Part shown: one piece after another, positions 26,301 through 38,700 of the stretch
Layout of the letters: each line of letters opens with the position of its first letter
Position numbering within the stretch: position 1 is the stretch's first letter
Source: Dirofilaria immitis
Taxonomy: Eukaryota; Nematoda; Chromadorea; Rhabditida; Onchocercidae
Assembly (NCBI GenBank): GCA_024305405.1
Contig: JAKNDB010000075.1
Span: forward strand, 992,001-1,056,000
Length of the DNA stretch: 64,000 nt
Direction: 5' to 3'
Program-made: the position numbers and the translations under genes
Notes under the pieces: generated by a model
What the model was told of the DNA's origin: nothing
The model's input: the letters and a program-made list of their open reading frames with translations, nothing else
Database searches by the model: none

Positions 26301-28354
26301 AGCTGAAAATGAAAATGAAGGAATGGATGACCAAAAATTAGGTGGCAATATTAGGACCGAAGTAATGGCAGAAGACAAGGAGAAAAGTGAGAAGAAAAAG
26401 CACAGAAAGAAGAAGAGAAAACATCGACGACATGAAGGAGATGGACAGGAAGAAAATGAAACTGGACGTAAGAAGCATAAAAAGCATAAACGTAGTAAAG
26501 AAGAAAAAGAACAACGAAAGCAAGAGAAGGAAAAACGACGTGAAGAACGTCGAAAGCGACGACAAGAAAAAGAAGCCGGGCGGGTGAATGCTGTCGAAAG
26601 TGGAGATAACAAAAGGAGTGAATATGAAATGAGCAGCGTTATTAGTGGAATGATTGATAATGATAATGAAAATGAGGTAACTATTGAGAATAAATTAACG
26701 GTGCATGAAATGAGAAAAGAGGCTGCTTCGAAGTCCGTAGAATTGACAAATTCCGGAATAATTGGACAGAAATCTGAAGAGAAGTCATCGAAAGGAAATA
26801 AACCAAAAGAAACTCAAGAAGGCTATGGAAATGGGAAAAAAGTGATGGAAAAGAGGGACGAAATACTGATGGTTCAAGTCTTCCAAAGAATAATGAACGG
26901 AAGAATGCCAGAGAACGTCCTAAGCATGAGAAAGATAGGACGCACAAGCATGATTCAAGTCGTAAACGGGATGAGACGAAAGATGATTCACGAATTACTA
27001 AGAAAAGAAATGATGAAAAGGAAGTTAGGAGAAATGAAGAAAAAGATTCGAGAAAAGAAGATGTCAAATTTCGAAAAAGTGATAGGAAAGATGAGAAGAT
27101 GGAAGGCAAAAGGTAGGAATAATTAGCACATTTTTTGATTTTGCTCTCAAAAGTTGAAACTTCAATTTTGCGATTTTATTGAAGATTAGCGATTTTTGTT
27201 ATTTTTCCAAATTCAGTTTAAAATTTTAAGATGGGACAATAAAGAAGAAAAGACAAAAGGCAGTGAAAGAGAATCCAAGCGATATGAAATAGCTGAGAAA
27301 GTTGAATCGGAATTCAAGAGAGAATCGAGACATAGGGAACATGGTGACAAACGTAAAAGCGATGTAAGTGAAAAATTCTCATTTGTTTGTTATATATAAT
27401 GGATTTTGTCATTATAAGTTACTGGTTTTTTTAATTGTTTAAATTTTACAGCTAGAATTTCCTGAGATCACTCAAGAACATTGAAGCTTATGCTCCAAAT
27501 GAAAAATTTCCATTTCATGTTTCAGACTAATCGTTCTGATCATAAACGACCACGTCTAAAGAGCCATGGTAGTCGGGATGAACAACATAATGATTCCAAT
27601 AAGACGGATCAAAAATTCCTAACAGAAACATCTGATGTAAACAAAGATGTTGAAATTAGTGAGGTTGGTTCAATAGTGCGAATTGAAACCGATCCGTTGT
27701 TGTTGAGTCAGAAAAAGTCAAGCTTGAATTCACGGGCATTGAAAACTATGGATTCTGTTGATGGAGCTGAAATTCTTGAAGCAACCGATCAAAAACGATT
27801 GGATGAAATTAAGATTTCAATCGAGAAGGAGCTGGAACGAAAAGTTGAAACAGTACCGGCTTCCAGCAGTTATAATATGCCTAATTTAACCGTGGAATTA
27901 AAATCGGGGGTGAGGTCAGTTTTTATTCAATATAGGTGACCTGTCATTAACCAAGTACCGCGATGGTGCTTCATAAAATTTCCTATTTCAAATCAGGCTG
28001 CTTATTTCTTTGAACTAGTTTTAAGTGAAAAAAAGCTAGTCGAGGACGAAAAGTGAAAGATGAAAGAGAAAGGAAAGATTCAGTATCTGTGAGAATTTTT
28101 GAATTTTCTTAAAAACAATTAAATAGTTAGATGTTGACAATATGCATCTGTTGACCATTCACAATACAGGTAACTAGCACTGATTAAAACTAAATCAAGA
28201 ATAATTATATTTTTTTCAGAAACGAGTGACGCGAGAAAACATTTTCGAGGGTGCAACGCCGCATTTCAACGCACGTCAAAAGATAAAAATGATTCTGCTA
28301 TCGGAAAGCGAGCGTAAAGCTGCCGATCGGTCATCTAAAAGAAACCGGGTGTAA
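18341..28354 (+). CDS. rbpl-1: RBBP6/RBPL-1: DWNN-zinc knuckle-RING ubiquitin ligase and pre-mRNA 3'-end processing factor
   Basis: Exons: 18341-18460, 19054-19190, 19318-19390, 19505-19584, 19995-20096, 21917-21934 (tentative), 22006-22171, 22718-22913, 23057-23120, 23188-23477, 23873-24210, 24607-24677, 24769-24867, 25009-25214, 25364-25657, 25732-25897, 25978-27112, 27231-27363, 27526-27909, 28028-28088 (tentative), 28220-28354; about 1,400 residues. Domains in order: ubiquitin-like DWNN (start MSSIHYKF, LVFDGLHISVVDLKKEI, ending SVIVQRIP); CCHC knuckle (CNRC, GHWYK); RING/U-box (LKCPICSQLL, TTCCGDSFCADC); polyQ of 53; Pro-rich and DAWDEYLERKDK; an RS region; a long Lys/Glu/Arg tail; C-terminus GATPHFNARQKI. 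The family acts in the nuclear cleavage-polyadenylation machinery (yeast Mpe1) and as an E3 ligase. The frame breaks by one base at A4 20083-20086, TT 22119-22120 and A6 26836-26841, and the 24677/24769 junction is out of phase. These look like assembly deletions, not decay, because conserved sequence resumes each time. Confidence 0.93.
23289..23447 (+). repeat. CAA/CAG polyglutamine tract, 53 codons, inside rbpl-1
   Basis: An uninterrupted run of mixed CAA and CAG codons within exon 23188-23477. It follows the RING exons and a PQQVQPAVII lead-in. CAA interruptions are frequent, which normally damps repeat instability. The complementary strand reads as poly-Leu, a shadow. Confidence 0.97.
24270..24500. 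other. A/C-rich, T-poor intronic stretch in rbpl-1
   Basis: In the intron between 24211 and 24606 the plus strand is almost free of T for over 200 bases, unlike any neighbour. It has no open frame of interest and no obvious repeat unit. Confidence 0.6.
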
Positions 28355-29552
28355 AATAATCTAAATATTATATTACAAATGAAGATGTATACGTGATTAA
28401 AGCAGACAGGCTATCTCTTTCCAATTTCAATTTATCAGATTTTTTCTTAGTATTAGAATAGGTTCTGTCGGTAAAGCAGTCCAATCTCTCTAACCAGTCA
28501 AAGAACTATCAAATACTTGTTAAGAGATTTAATTACTTATGAGTTGTATCTCTGTAAATCACGTTTGCAATTTTTATCCAAAACTTTTTGGTTATATGTA
28601 CTAAATCTTTCTTAATTTCTAAGTTTCTCCAAGCATGTTTTCTCTTTTTTTTTAATTGTACAAATAATGAAATATTGAATAATTCCGTAATGTCTATTAC
28701 ATTTGATTTTGAATTGGATATTAAAACTCCAAACTTATCTTTTATTGATTTGGAATGCACTTTATTGCAGGGAATATTGTTTATAAGATTTCATATTTCT
28801 AGAAATGAAATTTTTTACTGTTATCTTCAAATTGATCCATAGATTTTCTCGAAAATGTTATACGGCACCACTCTTCATACACTATTTAATGCATGATTTA
28901 GTGATGCGTTATTTTCGGATTATTATATAATTTCTAATTGTAGCTGTTGTTTTTGTTGTTGTATTTGAGATAAAAAAATGGCTTTATTTCTAAGAATTCT
29001 CTGTGGAAAAAACAATCGTTTTTACGCTAAGAAAAAATATATCTGTATTAATTGACTTTTAATAAATTTCAAAAAATTTATTAAGATTTGCAAAATCCAC
29101 TCTTTATAAAGTGATGCTTAGATAAGGAACTCGTGCTACAGAAGATAGCTTTCACTAGTGCAAAAAAATATAAAAGGAGGGGAATTAATCAAAAATTTAA
29201 ACACATTCTTGAATGAACAGTTCTTAAGTATTACAAAAATCGCCAGATATTAGCTTGAACTTAGTAAAGATTATATCTATAAACGGTAGTATTGTAAGAA
29301 AAGTGTTTAAATCAGTGAAATGATGGTATCATGCAATATAAAAAATACACTGTCAAGTCTATAGAAAATTAAACAATGAAGAGAGCGAAATAAAGTGCAT
29401 GAAGGAATATATTTTTAGAATCAGCAGATCGCAAATAACTTGTATGTTCCGAATCTCAAACAAATTTAGAAAAATGGAAGAGAAAACGATTGGAGTAAGG
29501 GATTTATTATGAAATCAAAGTTTCCACGGGATTTATTATGAAATCAAAGTTT
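28355..29552. other. Convergent 3' intergenic region between rbpl-1 and the FLYWCH-like gene
   Basis: No gene supported. It should hold the 3' UTRs and poly(A) signals of both converging genes. A short direct repeat, GGGATTTATTATGAAATCAA, occurs twice at about 29499-29548, next to the minus-strand stop codon. Confidence 0.55.
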
Positions 29553-32412
29553 TCATAAGATATAATCCGTTGACAAAATACCATATGGCTTCAGACTTTT
29601 GACAACTTCACTCATCTCTATGTCAGGATCGTAGGCAATTTCCATTTCTCCATCCAAATTTTCAATCAAATGTACTTTATCCGACGAATAAACCATGATT
29701 TCACCATCTGCATTGCAAGGTATGTAGCACCTAAAATGAATTTTGAAAATTTCTTACCTTCGACACAACAAAAATTACATCATACTACAACTTAACCTTT
29801 ATCCTTAACATTTCAGTCAGTCTAATGGAGTTAATCCTTTCTAAAATCATCGCAACTATATCTCGTTATTTCCTTAAGTATAAGATCATTCAAACAGCAA
29901 CGTTAAATCTATTAAATTTTTTTTACAAATTTTATAGAAAGAATCATAACATCTGCTTTACTTCTAGATTGATTTTCTGGTAATGAAATGTCCAAAATAC
30001 ATTAATCAAAAATTGATCAATTCTTATTTATAACAACAAACAAAGTTTGATTTAATAAAATTACTCGCGCATGGAATTTAACAAAGTTTTTTCTGTTTTC
30101 ACTTTTTTTTGCACTTTTTGGCAAAAAGAAAAGTAAAAACGAAAGAGACGGAAAAATGCAAATAAGACAAACAAAAGAAATAGGAAAGGAAAAACTGAAC
30201 AAAGAAAATGTAATAAAATAGCAATAAAAACACTATTAAAATTAATTGAACCTACCAACTATTACATTCTTCATCCAATTCCAATGCAGAACCTCTGGCT
30301 GGCTTAATACGTTTAAAATTAGCACTTGAACGAATTTCTTCAATTAAATTTTGTGAAATCCGTCGTCTTTCTTCCTTTGTCGTATAATCAGCTAAATCAA
30401 GCAATGGTTTGTTATGAACATATTCGTGAATCAATGATGAATTCTCATTTATAGATTCTCCAGTAGTTTCCATAGATTCTTGGGGTTCTTCCATCTCACC
30501 GTTCTCCATTCGAACTTTCTTCATCGATGGCCCTTCGCCTGAAGTTGTAGATAAGAGATGAAGTTCTCCAGTTTCTTGTTCATTTTCAATAGTCTCGTGC
30601 AATCGTTTCCGTTCCAATTCATTTCCTACTTCATGGGGTTTCCATACTCCATGTAAATCGTTTTCAAGTTCTCCTCCTTTGCATTAACAGCCCATCCACC
30701 GTCAAGTTCAACACCCTCTGCAGCTTCCAATTCTTCGACAGGTACGGGTTCATAGCCTTCAGGTATTTCCTCACTTTCAAATACAACATATTGACCCTCA
30801 GCATCTTCGCCATATGTATATAGTACGGGACCATTTACTTCATCCGGATGACGTTGTCCAGGACGAAGTGAACTATCTGCTGACAGACTTTTCGCCCGAT
30901 CGATTCTACCCAAACGATTCTGCCGAAAGTATGATTTGCGTACGCGACTCCACGATGGATAAATTTTCGGCAGTTTATTACTTGAAGAACCTTCCGTGGA
31001 TGCAAGATCGATCGCCCGATAAAAACCCTGAAAATGATCCTTTTATGTTCAGAAATGTTTTCTGTGATTATAAGTGTCCTTTACTCGCTAGAAATAATGC
31101 CGCCATGTAGTAATTAATTCCTTTTTATTTAAAAAGAATTTCAACATTGTACGATTTCTTTCGGAAATCCTACAATGTTGAAATTTCCATAAAACTCAAT
31201 TACATATGAATGATCCTTTTATAACAATATTTAGTAAAATTATCCTGAACGAGCAGATATGGTTATCATCTACAATATATACCTCAGCGTAGGCTGCCTT
31301 CGGTGTTTTAAGACCGATACGTATATCTTTCCGATTTGCACGATCCAAACTGGTTGTAGTTGCTTCGATTCGTTTAGTTGGTTTACAATCTGGATGATGT
31401 CGATGATGTTTAGTACCCACAATACGACCATTTTCCATAATCAAATATGCTTGTGGTGCACTCTTGTCATTTCGCCGAAATTTGAGGCATTGATTGCAAC
31501 GATAGTAGCGTTTTCTACCATCCCCTGCAACCCGAACCAATGCATACTGTCTGACATTCTCATCATCAATTGGAACTGTGACGATTGTTTCGTTTAAATT
31601 TCTCGACAAAGAATAACTATATGTGTATGCTTCTTCATCGTCAAGTCTGAAATATATATATATATATATATATTGATTTTTGCAATTTTGATTTATGTTA
31701 AAATTTTTATCGCTAAAAAGGTTATTATATTAACTAACATCGAATTCACTTGAAAGCAGTGCTGAAACATTTCAAACCACTTAGTCTTAATCGAAAAAGA
31801 CAAAAGATAAAAAAATCTTACTCGTCCGCTCCAGCCCGCCGTTGATGATAACCTCTTTTACGACGTACTTTAACATTAACCTGAAAAAATAATCACTACA
31901 TATCAAAATGCATTTTAATTTTCTTTGCTATTAATAACTGGTAATAAAATAGCATACCTTGCCCTTTAACCGTCTAGCAAGGGTAGATTTTGAAATAACT
32001 AAACCAGCTTCGTCTTTCAACAGTTGACTTAAATCAATCAGTGATGTTATCTTTCCCTCCAAATAATCTTCAATCAATCGCACAGCTACACTGTCTTCTC
32101 GAATTCCTCATCCAGAGCCTTCTCTTTTTCTTGACTAGTATCATCTGCAAGAAAAATGATAATTAAATATTTAAATTGTAAGTAATACTGCATATAAATG
32201 TATTAAAGATAAAACATTTTGTACAGATTTATTAGTCAAACAATAACTACCTTATGACTTTATTATGAATTCAAACTCCTGCAGAAAGAATGGTTCATTA
32301 AACGAGAGACTAAGTCCTTGAATCTATCCAACAGTGAATATATAACTAAAATTGTATTTTGATCGAAAATTCTAATTTAAAAAAAAAAAAATATACTCTC
32401 ATTCGATGACAT
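29553..32412 (-). CDS. FLYWCH-like Cys/His zinc-finger protein, nematode-type, 525 aa
   Basis: Minus-strand exons 32397-32412, 31958-32144, 31822-31880, 31283-31646, 30256-31027 and 29553-29730 join with consistent phases once two single-base gaps are allowed, giving 525 residues (MSSNENDTSQ to TDYIL-stop). Residues about 25-68 form a helical block (VRLIEDYLEG, STLARRLKGK) that could be DNA-binding, followed by a basic linker. Residues 134-177 hold the Cys/His unit: RYYRCNQCLKF, then GRIVGTKHHRHHPDCKP, with C138, C141, H168-H172 and C175. This resembles FLYWCH/WRKY-GCM1-type folds, so a DNA-binding role is inferred. The rest is acidic and not assigned, with a conserved-looking tail (WCYIPCNADGEIMVYSS). 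Frame breaks lie at TT 32096-32097 and TTT 30678-30680 (plus strand). I do not recognise a named orthologue. Confidence 0.8.
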
Positions 32413-33166
32413 TCTGTGTCGCTGTTTGTGTACACTTCAAATATTGCAAGATTTCGTTTGTTTACAATCTGGAAAAAATAAAATTTTTAAAATATTATCC
32501 TCCTCACTTCCTAATCAGAACATATGGGTATCGCTGATATAAATGATTACTTATATAAATGAATAAAGAAAATAATGGCGAATGTATTATCTAACAAATA
32601 TATCACAATGGAAATAAAAGATAACAGCAGTATTTTCACTTAGAAAGTAATACATACCATTTTACAATCTGATGTAATATGACAACGAGAATATTTCCAA
32701 TATCTGAATATCAGGAAAAGTAATTTCAGTATATCAGTCTCATGTTCAAAGGAAACTCAATTGCAGAGAGAGGATGCTCGTGATAAAAACTCGTTCTGTA
32801 TGAAAACCTCGACATCCCGATAAGCAGGAACGGAAGAGACCACAAACGGAAGGGGCCATTACGATACGCTGCTAATCAAGAAATTCCGAGACAATTAGAA
32901 TGCTCTAACTCACCTATTTCAGGTAAATTAATCTTATATTTGAATTATTTGTCTCTTATTGAATACCAAATTACTCATTCACTTTCATTTTTAATAACAC
33001 TATTTTATGCGAAATTCATTTCATTATATTTTTCTATTAGATTTCATCTTTTCTGTACATTTGACATAATTACTAATAATTTCTTTAAATATATGAAATG
33101 CAAAAAATGAAAAAAATTCTTCTATTATAGCTAAAAATTTGCATAATCTGTCCGAAACTCAATAAG

Positions 33167-33201
<35 letters not shown>

Positions 33202-33800
33202 AAAAGAAAAACAGTATTTTGATTCATTCGAGTTAACAATAAAATTGTTTGTTTTCGGTAGTATTATCCAGAACAGTTCCATGTTGGAATAATCATCATT
33301 AGCAAAGTAAATTTTTTACTATTCATATCTACTAATATCATTTTAATATGATAATTTAGTGATAATTACATTTCAAAACAAATCATCACATTTTAAAGGA
33401 ATTCCACTTCCGATAATAAAATAAATTTATCTTACTATAACTATAAAAATTAGTTAATCTTCTGAAAGCTTCACAATATTTTCTTTTTTTCACTTATAAC
33501 GTTTCACAAAGCAAGGAATTATGTTGATCTTTTCGTAGAGATATCGTTGAAAAATTATCACTGTAGAATTGAAAATAATGGCTGAGCTAATAACAATCAT
33601 TAATTAGTCAACCTTTACAGAGAGTACATGAATGAATATCATATACATGCAGAGTAAGAAGATTAATCTAAGTCAACATTTTGCTTTATTTATGACCGCA
33701 CTTAACTATCATTAAAAGCATAAAAGCTTGATTATCATGGAAAGCAAAATCCAAAAGTCTTTGGCTCACTCCATAATGTTTTCTCAATACTTTGATACGC

Positions 33801-33828
33801 TTCGTAAACGTAAATATCGTAAACGAGT
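33801..33828 (+). promoter_or_regulatory. Candidate cis-element TTCGTAAACGTAA plus second CGTAAACGA
   Basis: TTCGTAAACGTAA at 33801-33813 is followed at 33818 by CGTAAACGA. The same core recurs at 34641-34653 and, inverted, at 34886-34899, all between the divergent FLYWCH-like and abtm-1 starts. The regulatory role is inferred from recurrence and position only. Confidence 0.4.
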
Positions 33829-34640
33829 CTTGGAATAATTATCGCTATGTTGTACACGAATTCCTAAAACAATTACATGCCGACAACTATACAACAGTGC
33901 GAAAGGCTAACTTTATTCTCGAATTTCTTAAACTGTTTATTCTGAAATTGTTTACTGTTAAATTTTCAGTAGTATATAAGTGCAAAATGACGCAAATTAC
34001 GTCATAGCATTTTCCCTTTCCTTGCAATGCTTATGCTTACTAACAAAACGACAACGAGAGACACGTGACGGTCCTTCCTCTTTTCACTATGGTACCAAAC
34101 GGACCTAATTTCACATCGCGTCACTTATGAAATTCCACGCGAATCAAAACGCACGAACAAACGAAGGAAACGAAACAGCCAATGAAAATTCCACGTCTCT
34201 CTTCCTCTCTCCCTCTCCTTCTCTCTCACGTAGAGAGAAAGTGATAGATAGTAAAGAAATAGAAAGACAAAGAACAAGGATAAAAGAGGAGATGTATAGA
34301 GAAGCAGAAAAAAGGAGAACGAATGACCTATAATATGAGGCACAAGGAAAATGATAGTGCAAGAAGAAGGAGAGAGAATTGTAAAGAAAGTGGGAATAAA
34401 GAGAAAGAAGACATACACAATAATCGATAATGATAACATTCATGAAGAAGCAGAGAGGTTAATTATAAGTTGGACGTCGAGATAAACAAAGAACTCCAAT
34501 GATCGCTGTGTCTTCCGGCGCTATACCTTCAATGCGACATTTCGCAACAAATAGGTGGAGCTTGACGGACAAACGTGATTCCCGTGTAACTTCTTGCTGC
34601 TATTATTGTTCACGTTTTGCATATTCATATAAACATCCGG

Positions 34641-34653
34641 TTCGTAAACGTAA
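34641..34653 (+). promoter_or_regulatory. Candidate cis-element TTCGTAAACGTAA, second copy
   Basis: Exact 13-base match to the element at 33801, preceded by GG. Its two CpGs make chance recurrence unlikely in this base composition. It lies about 1.1 kb upstream of the abtm-1 ATG. Confidence 0.4.
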
Positions 34654-34885
34654 CTTGTAGTTTATGTGAAATGTATATCACGTTATAGGAAAGTTTTTTC
34701 TTCAAATGTTAAATTTTAGTGAAATTTAATTTGAATTAATACTCCTTTCCTTTGCTACATATTTCTCCTCATTTAACATGATATTTCATCTTTTCGATGC
34801 TGATTTTCGCTGTTCCACGATCATGCGATATGTCTGAATTACGCAAACTTATCATTTCGTTGTTCTACTAGGAATACATGGATTT

Positions 34886-34899
34886 GTACGTTTACGAAC
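34886..34899 (-). promoter_or_regulatory. Candidate cis-element, inverted copy
   Basis: Plus strand GTACGTTTACGAAC is the reverse complement of GTTCGTAAACGTAC and matches the other two copies over TTCGTAAACGTA. Confidence 0.35.
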
Positions 34900-35780
34900 A
34901 CAACATATACGTTAATATTGGTAAAGCTACGCTTCATTTCGTTAAAATATTTACGTTAAATTTCTCACGTAGTTTACTGATAATTATTTACTTGTCTGAT
35001 GTTACTGAAAATATTTCATTTCTTTTTTGAGATTATTCTTAAATTATACAATTTTTTATGTTATTCAAATATTTAAGATGTGAATTTATTTATTTAGTAA
35101 ATCATTCATTTCTAGTATAATCAGTCAATTTATTAATTCATTCTCGTTATTAATCCATTTATTAAATTGATTATATAATTTATTTATTTGCTTATTTATT
35201 CATCTTGGATTAGTAATATGATTTTCTAAAATAACATATAATATGTTTTGTTAAAAGCATGTTATTTGATTAACTAACTCATAATTATTAATAGTATATT
35301 GATCTAAAATATTTCATGTCAATATTTTATTTACTATTTGAATTTTATTTGTACATATTAGCATTAAATTATATTTTAAAAGAAGAGAATTGGTTATTTG
35401 AAAAGTATTTTCATTTATGCTGCAATATAAATGTATCATGATATGCTTTATCTTGACTTTTAGCTCAATTTTGTTTAACTTTTCTTATTAGTTTCTCATT
35501 TTTATTGAATTTCTTAACTGATCAATTCTATGAAATTTAAATATTTAATCCAATAATGTAATTATTAATTGATCTTATTATATGTTTTAATACGTATTTG
35601 AATGGTATGAAATATTTAGAGAAATAGATTTTTGTGATATAGTTATTGCTCTACATCGCATTAGTACGGTTATTTACTTTCTCCCTAAAACATTTTATTG
35701 TAGAATTAATAGATTAAATTGCATTTCAGACCACTAAACTTTTTCACGGGTTTTGGTAATGCGAATTAGCTTATGCGATT

Positions 35781-38700
35781 ATGAATTGCTTTATCCGTGC
35801 AGTGCTTCAAAAGCAACTTCATCTATCAAATCGACAAACGAAAATTGTTCACGCTAGTTTTATATATGTATATCATTTAAAAAATAAATAACTAATTAGT
35901 TTCATGAAAAAATTAAGTTTATATTTTTATATCATGTGCGGCTATTGAGAATTGTTAGACTTTTCAGTTTATCTTATCGAATTTATTCAAATTTACAGCG
36001 TAATTTCATATTTGCATCAAAAGGAAACCGAAAAGTTCTTTATGGAAATACATAAACGGACAGATCCGAAAGTGCTTCCATCCTGGTGCAAGCAGTCTAA
36101 CACCAATGACAGTAAGTTCTTATGGTTTCACGTAGAGCAATGTAAAAGTAATGGAACAAAGTTAACTGAAACCTATTTTTGATTATTAAAAAAAGTTAAG
36201 ATGGAAAGGGAATTCTAATTTGATTATTTGTAAACTTCGAAATCTCATTTCTGTTAATGTACAGACTGATGAAAATTTACGAATTTACTGTTCTTGTATG
36301 TTAGACTTAAAAGTCTGCTGTGATGTTAGGATCGGAATATATTACCGATTTACCGAAATTATTTGTCGATTTATCGAAACTACTTATCAATTTGTGCAGT
36401 TTTCCCTTGGCGAGCAAATATCGACAGCAGAATTGGTGAAGACGATGTTACGATCTGCTTGGCCAAAAGGAAATTGGAAAATCCGACGACTTTATATCTA
36501 TTCTATGGCGCTTCTTATTGTGGCAAAGGTACATTGAAATATTCTTTTTTTTTTCTATAAAATGAAATTTTCTAATCTTTTTTCTATTCAATTTTCTGTC
36601 TTTTCCGCTTCACGAAACTGGTTAGTTCTGGATTAAAAATTTTCATATTTTCAATTCATCATTATTTGATAATAATAATTTATGTCTCTCCATTCCCATA
36701 GATGCTGAACGTTTATGTACCATTTCTGCTAAAGAATGTGGTTAATTATTACAATGAGCAAGTACCAGCCAATCTTCAGTTGAGTGCTGATAGTTATAGC
36801 AACATGTTTGGGATCGCAGCGTTCTCAATAATTGTAACTTGTATGTTTTGTATGAAATATTCTTGGTAATTGGAGATTTTTTTCATTAAATTTTGAGAAT
36901 TACAGATAATTTAATTTAATTCAATAAATTTCAATTTTTAAATCTGTAAATAATCAGATTTTTAAAGTGTTCAGGGATTTCTTTCCTCACTCAATACCTA
37001 TAATCCATTTGCATTGCAGATGGTGTCGCCCGCAGTGGTTCTGCGTTATTTAATGAGCTCCGAAATGCATTATTTGCACGCGTTGCACAATATAGTATTC
37101 GTAGCATTGCTCGGCAAATTTTCCTTCACTTGCATTCATTGGATTTGTCATTTCATTTAAACCGTCAAACAGGCGGTATGTCAAAAGCAATAGATCGAGG
37201 TACGAGGGGTATGGCATTTGTACAAAGTGCACTGGTTTTTAATGTAGTACCAACAACGATTGAAGTTGGCATGGTTTCGGGATTGTTGGTGAGACATCAT
37301 TCATTGAATACTTTAGATTTTACTTATCTTCAGTATTTGTCATTATGTTTACAGCTTTTTTACAGCACTTTTTATGTTCACAACTTTTTTTCAGTACGTG
37401 AATTGTGGTCCGTCATTTACACTTGCAACATTAGGTTGCCTTTCGACTTATACTATTGCCACGCTAGGAATAACCAAATGGAGGACAAAATTCCGGCATC
37501 AGATGAATCAGGCTGATAATGATGCGAACAATCGTGCTATTGATTCCTTAATTAATTACGAAACTGTGAAGGTAATTGTGAATTTTAGAAATAATTCTGA
37601 TAAAGAACGCCAACAAATCATCGATTTTTAGGAATTAATGGAATCAATAATTTCAGTATTTCAATAATGAAAGTTTTGAAGCGGATCGGTATGATTTTTT
37701 CCTGAAGAAATATGAAGTAGCAGCACTAAAGACGAGCACATCGCTGGCACTTTTAAATTTTGCACAAAATGCAATTTTTAGCGGTGGTCTTGTAGCTGTG
37801 ATGTGTTTAGCAGCAGCTGAAATTCAGAAAGGTAGTGCAATTTCAGGAAAACCTTTATTTAAAAATTTAGTTTTGGAATTTGAAAATTCGAATCTAATCA
37901 TTTTAATGTCAATATTGCTAAACTGTGAAGCTTATAGCATTACCCAGCTTATATATTTATTGGTAGAGTAATGATATATCGTATAGAGCGAATGTATTTT
38001 TATACATTCAAATCAAAAACCGGTAATACATTAACAACTAACAATGGACATATTAGAAAATAAGCTAATGTATCTGTAGTAATTCTAAATGATTTCGTTT
38101 TTTTTGTGCTATTTCTAAGAATGTATGTCCACTCCAGTTTTAATTACTGGAAGGAATTTCAGGTACAATGAATGTAGGCGATCTTGTTCTTGCTAATACT
38201 TTATTGTTCCAATTATCAGTGCCATTGAATTTCCTTGGATCAGTATATCGTGAAATAAAACAAGGCCTAGTGGATATGCAACTAATGTTTTCGTTACTTT
38301 ATTTGAAAAGTAATATAATTGTAAGTTTCCTTGAAAATACGAATTTTTAAGATACGTATTATAATTTGTTCTGTATCAAACTAAACGAACACAAATTAGA
38401 TTTTTGTGTACTACTGATGCATACAGATCTTTTGAACCGAAATAAATCATATTCAAATTGATAAAATTTAATTGAATATGGAATAGAGTACCCTATTTCA
38501 GGAAAAACCAAACGCGCCAGTTTTGAAAGTTGATATGAGAAATTCGTCGATATCGTTTAGAAATGTTACATTTGGCTATCTTCCTGGACAGCATATATTG
38601 AAAGGCTTAAGTTTGGATATTCCTTCTGGTAAAAGGTGTGATTTATTTTTAGATTCGTTTTTCTTATAGAAATATCAAATACTAAGAAGGATTATCATAT

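Larger units (their letters stand above)
32413..35780. other. Divergent intergenic/promoter interval between the FLYWCH-like gene and abtm-1
   Basis: No gene supported. The sub-region from about 33780 to 34680 is unusually rich in CG dinucleotides for this AT-rich DNA and carries repeated CGTAAACG motifs, so it is the likely shared regulatory core. GA microsatellites lie at 33163-33194 and a CT/GA-rich block at about 34190-34400. Open frames across 34125-34443 on both strands are composition artefacts of that block. Confidence 0.55.

Noticed and set aside
25998..27109. Long Ser/Leu/Phe-rich minus-strand open frames
   Set aside because: Antisense of the Lys/Glu/Arg-rich rbpl-1 exon, whose codon bias leaves the complement open.
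26842..27126. Met-rich C-terminal reading of the big rbpl-1 exon ending WKAKGRNN
   Set aside because: The alternative frame after A6 (26836-26841) continues the charged RBBP6-like tail and ends at a proper donor, so the Met-rich reading is out of frame.
30814..31110. 98-codon plus-strand open frame
   Set aside because: Antisense to the confirmed minus-strand exon 30256-31027 of the FLYWCH-like gene.
34125..34443. Several overlapping open frames on both strands in the divergent promoter
   Set aside because: Composition artefacts of a GA/CT-rich block; no splice context or conserved residues.
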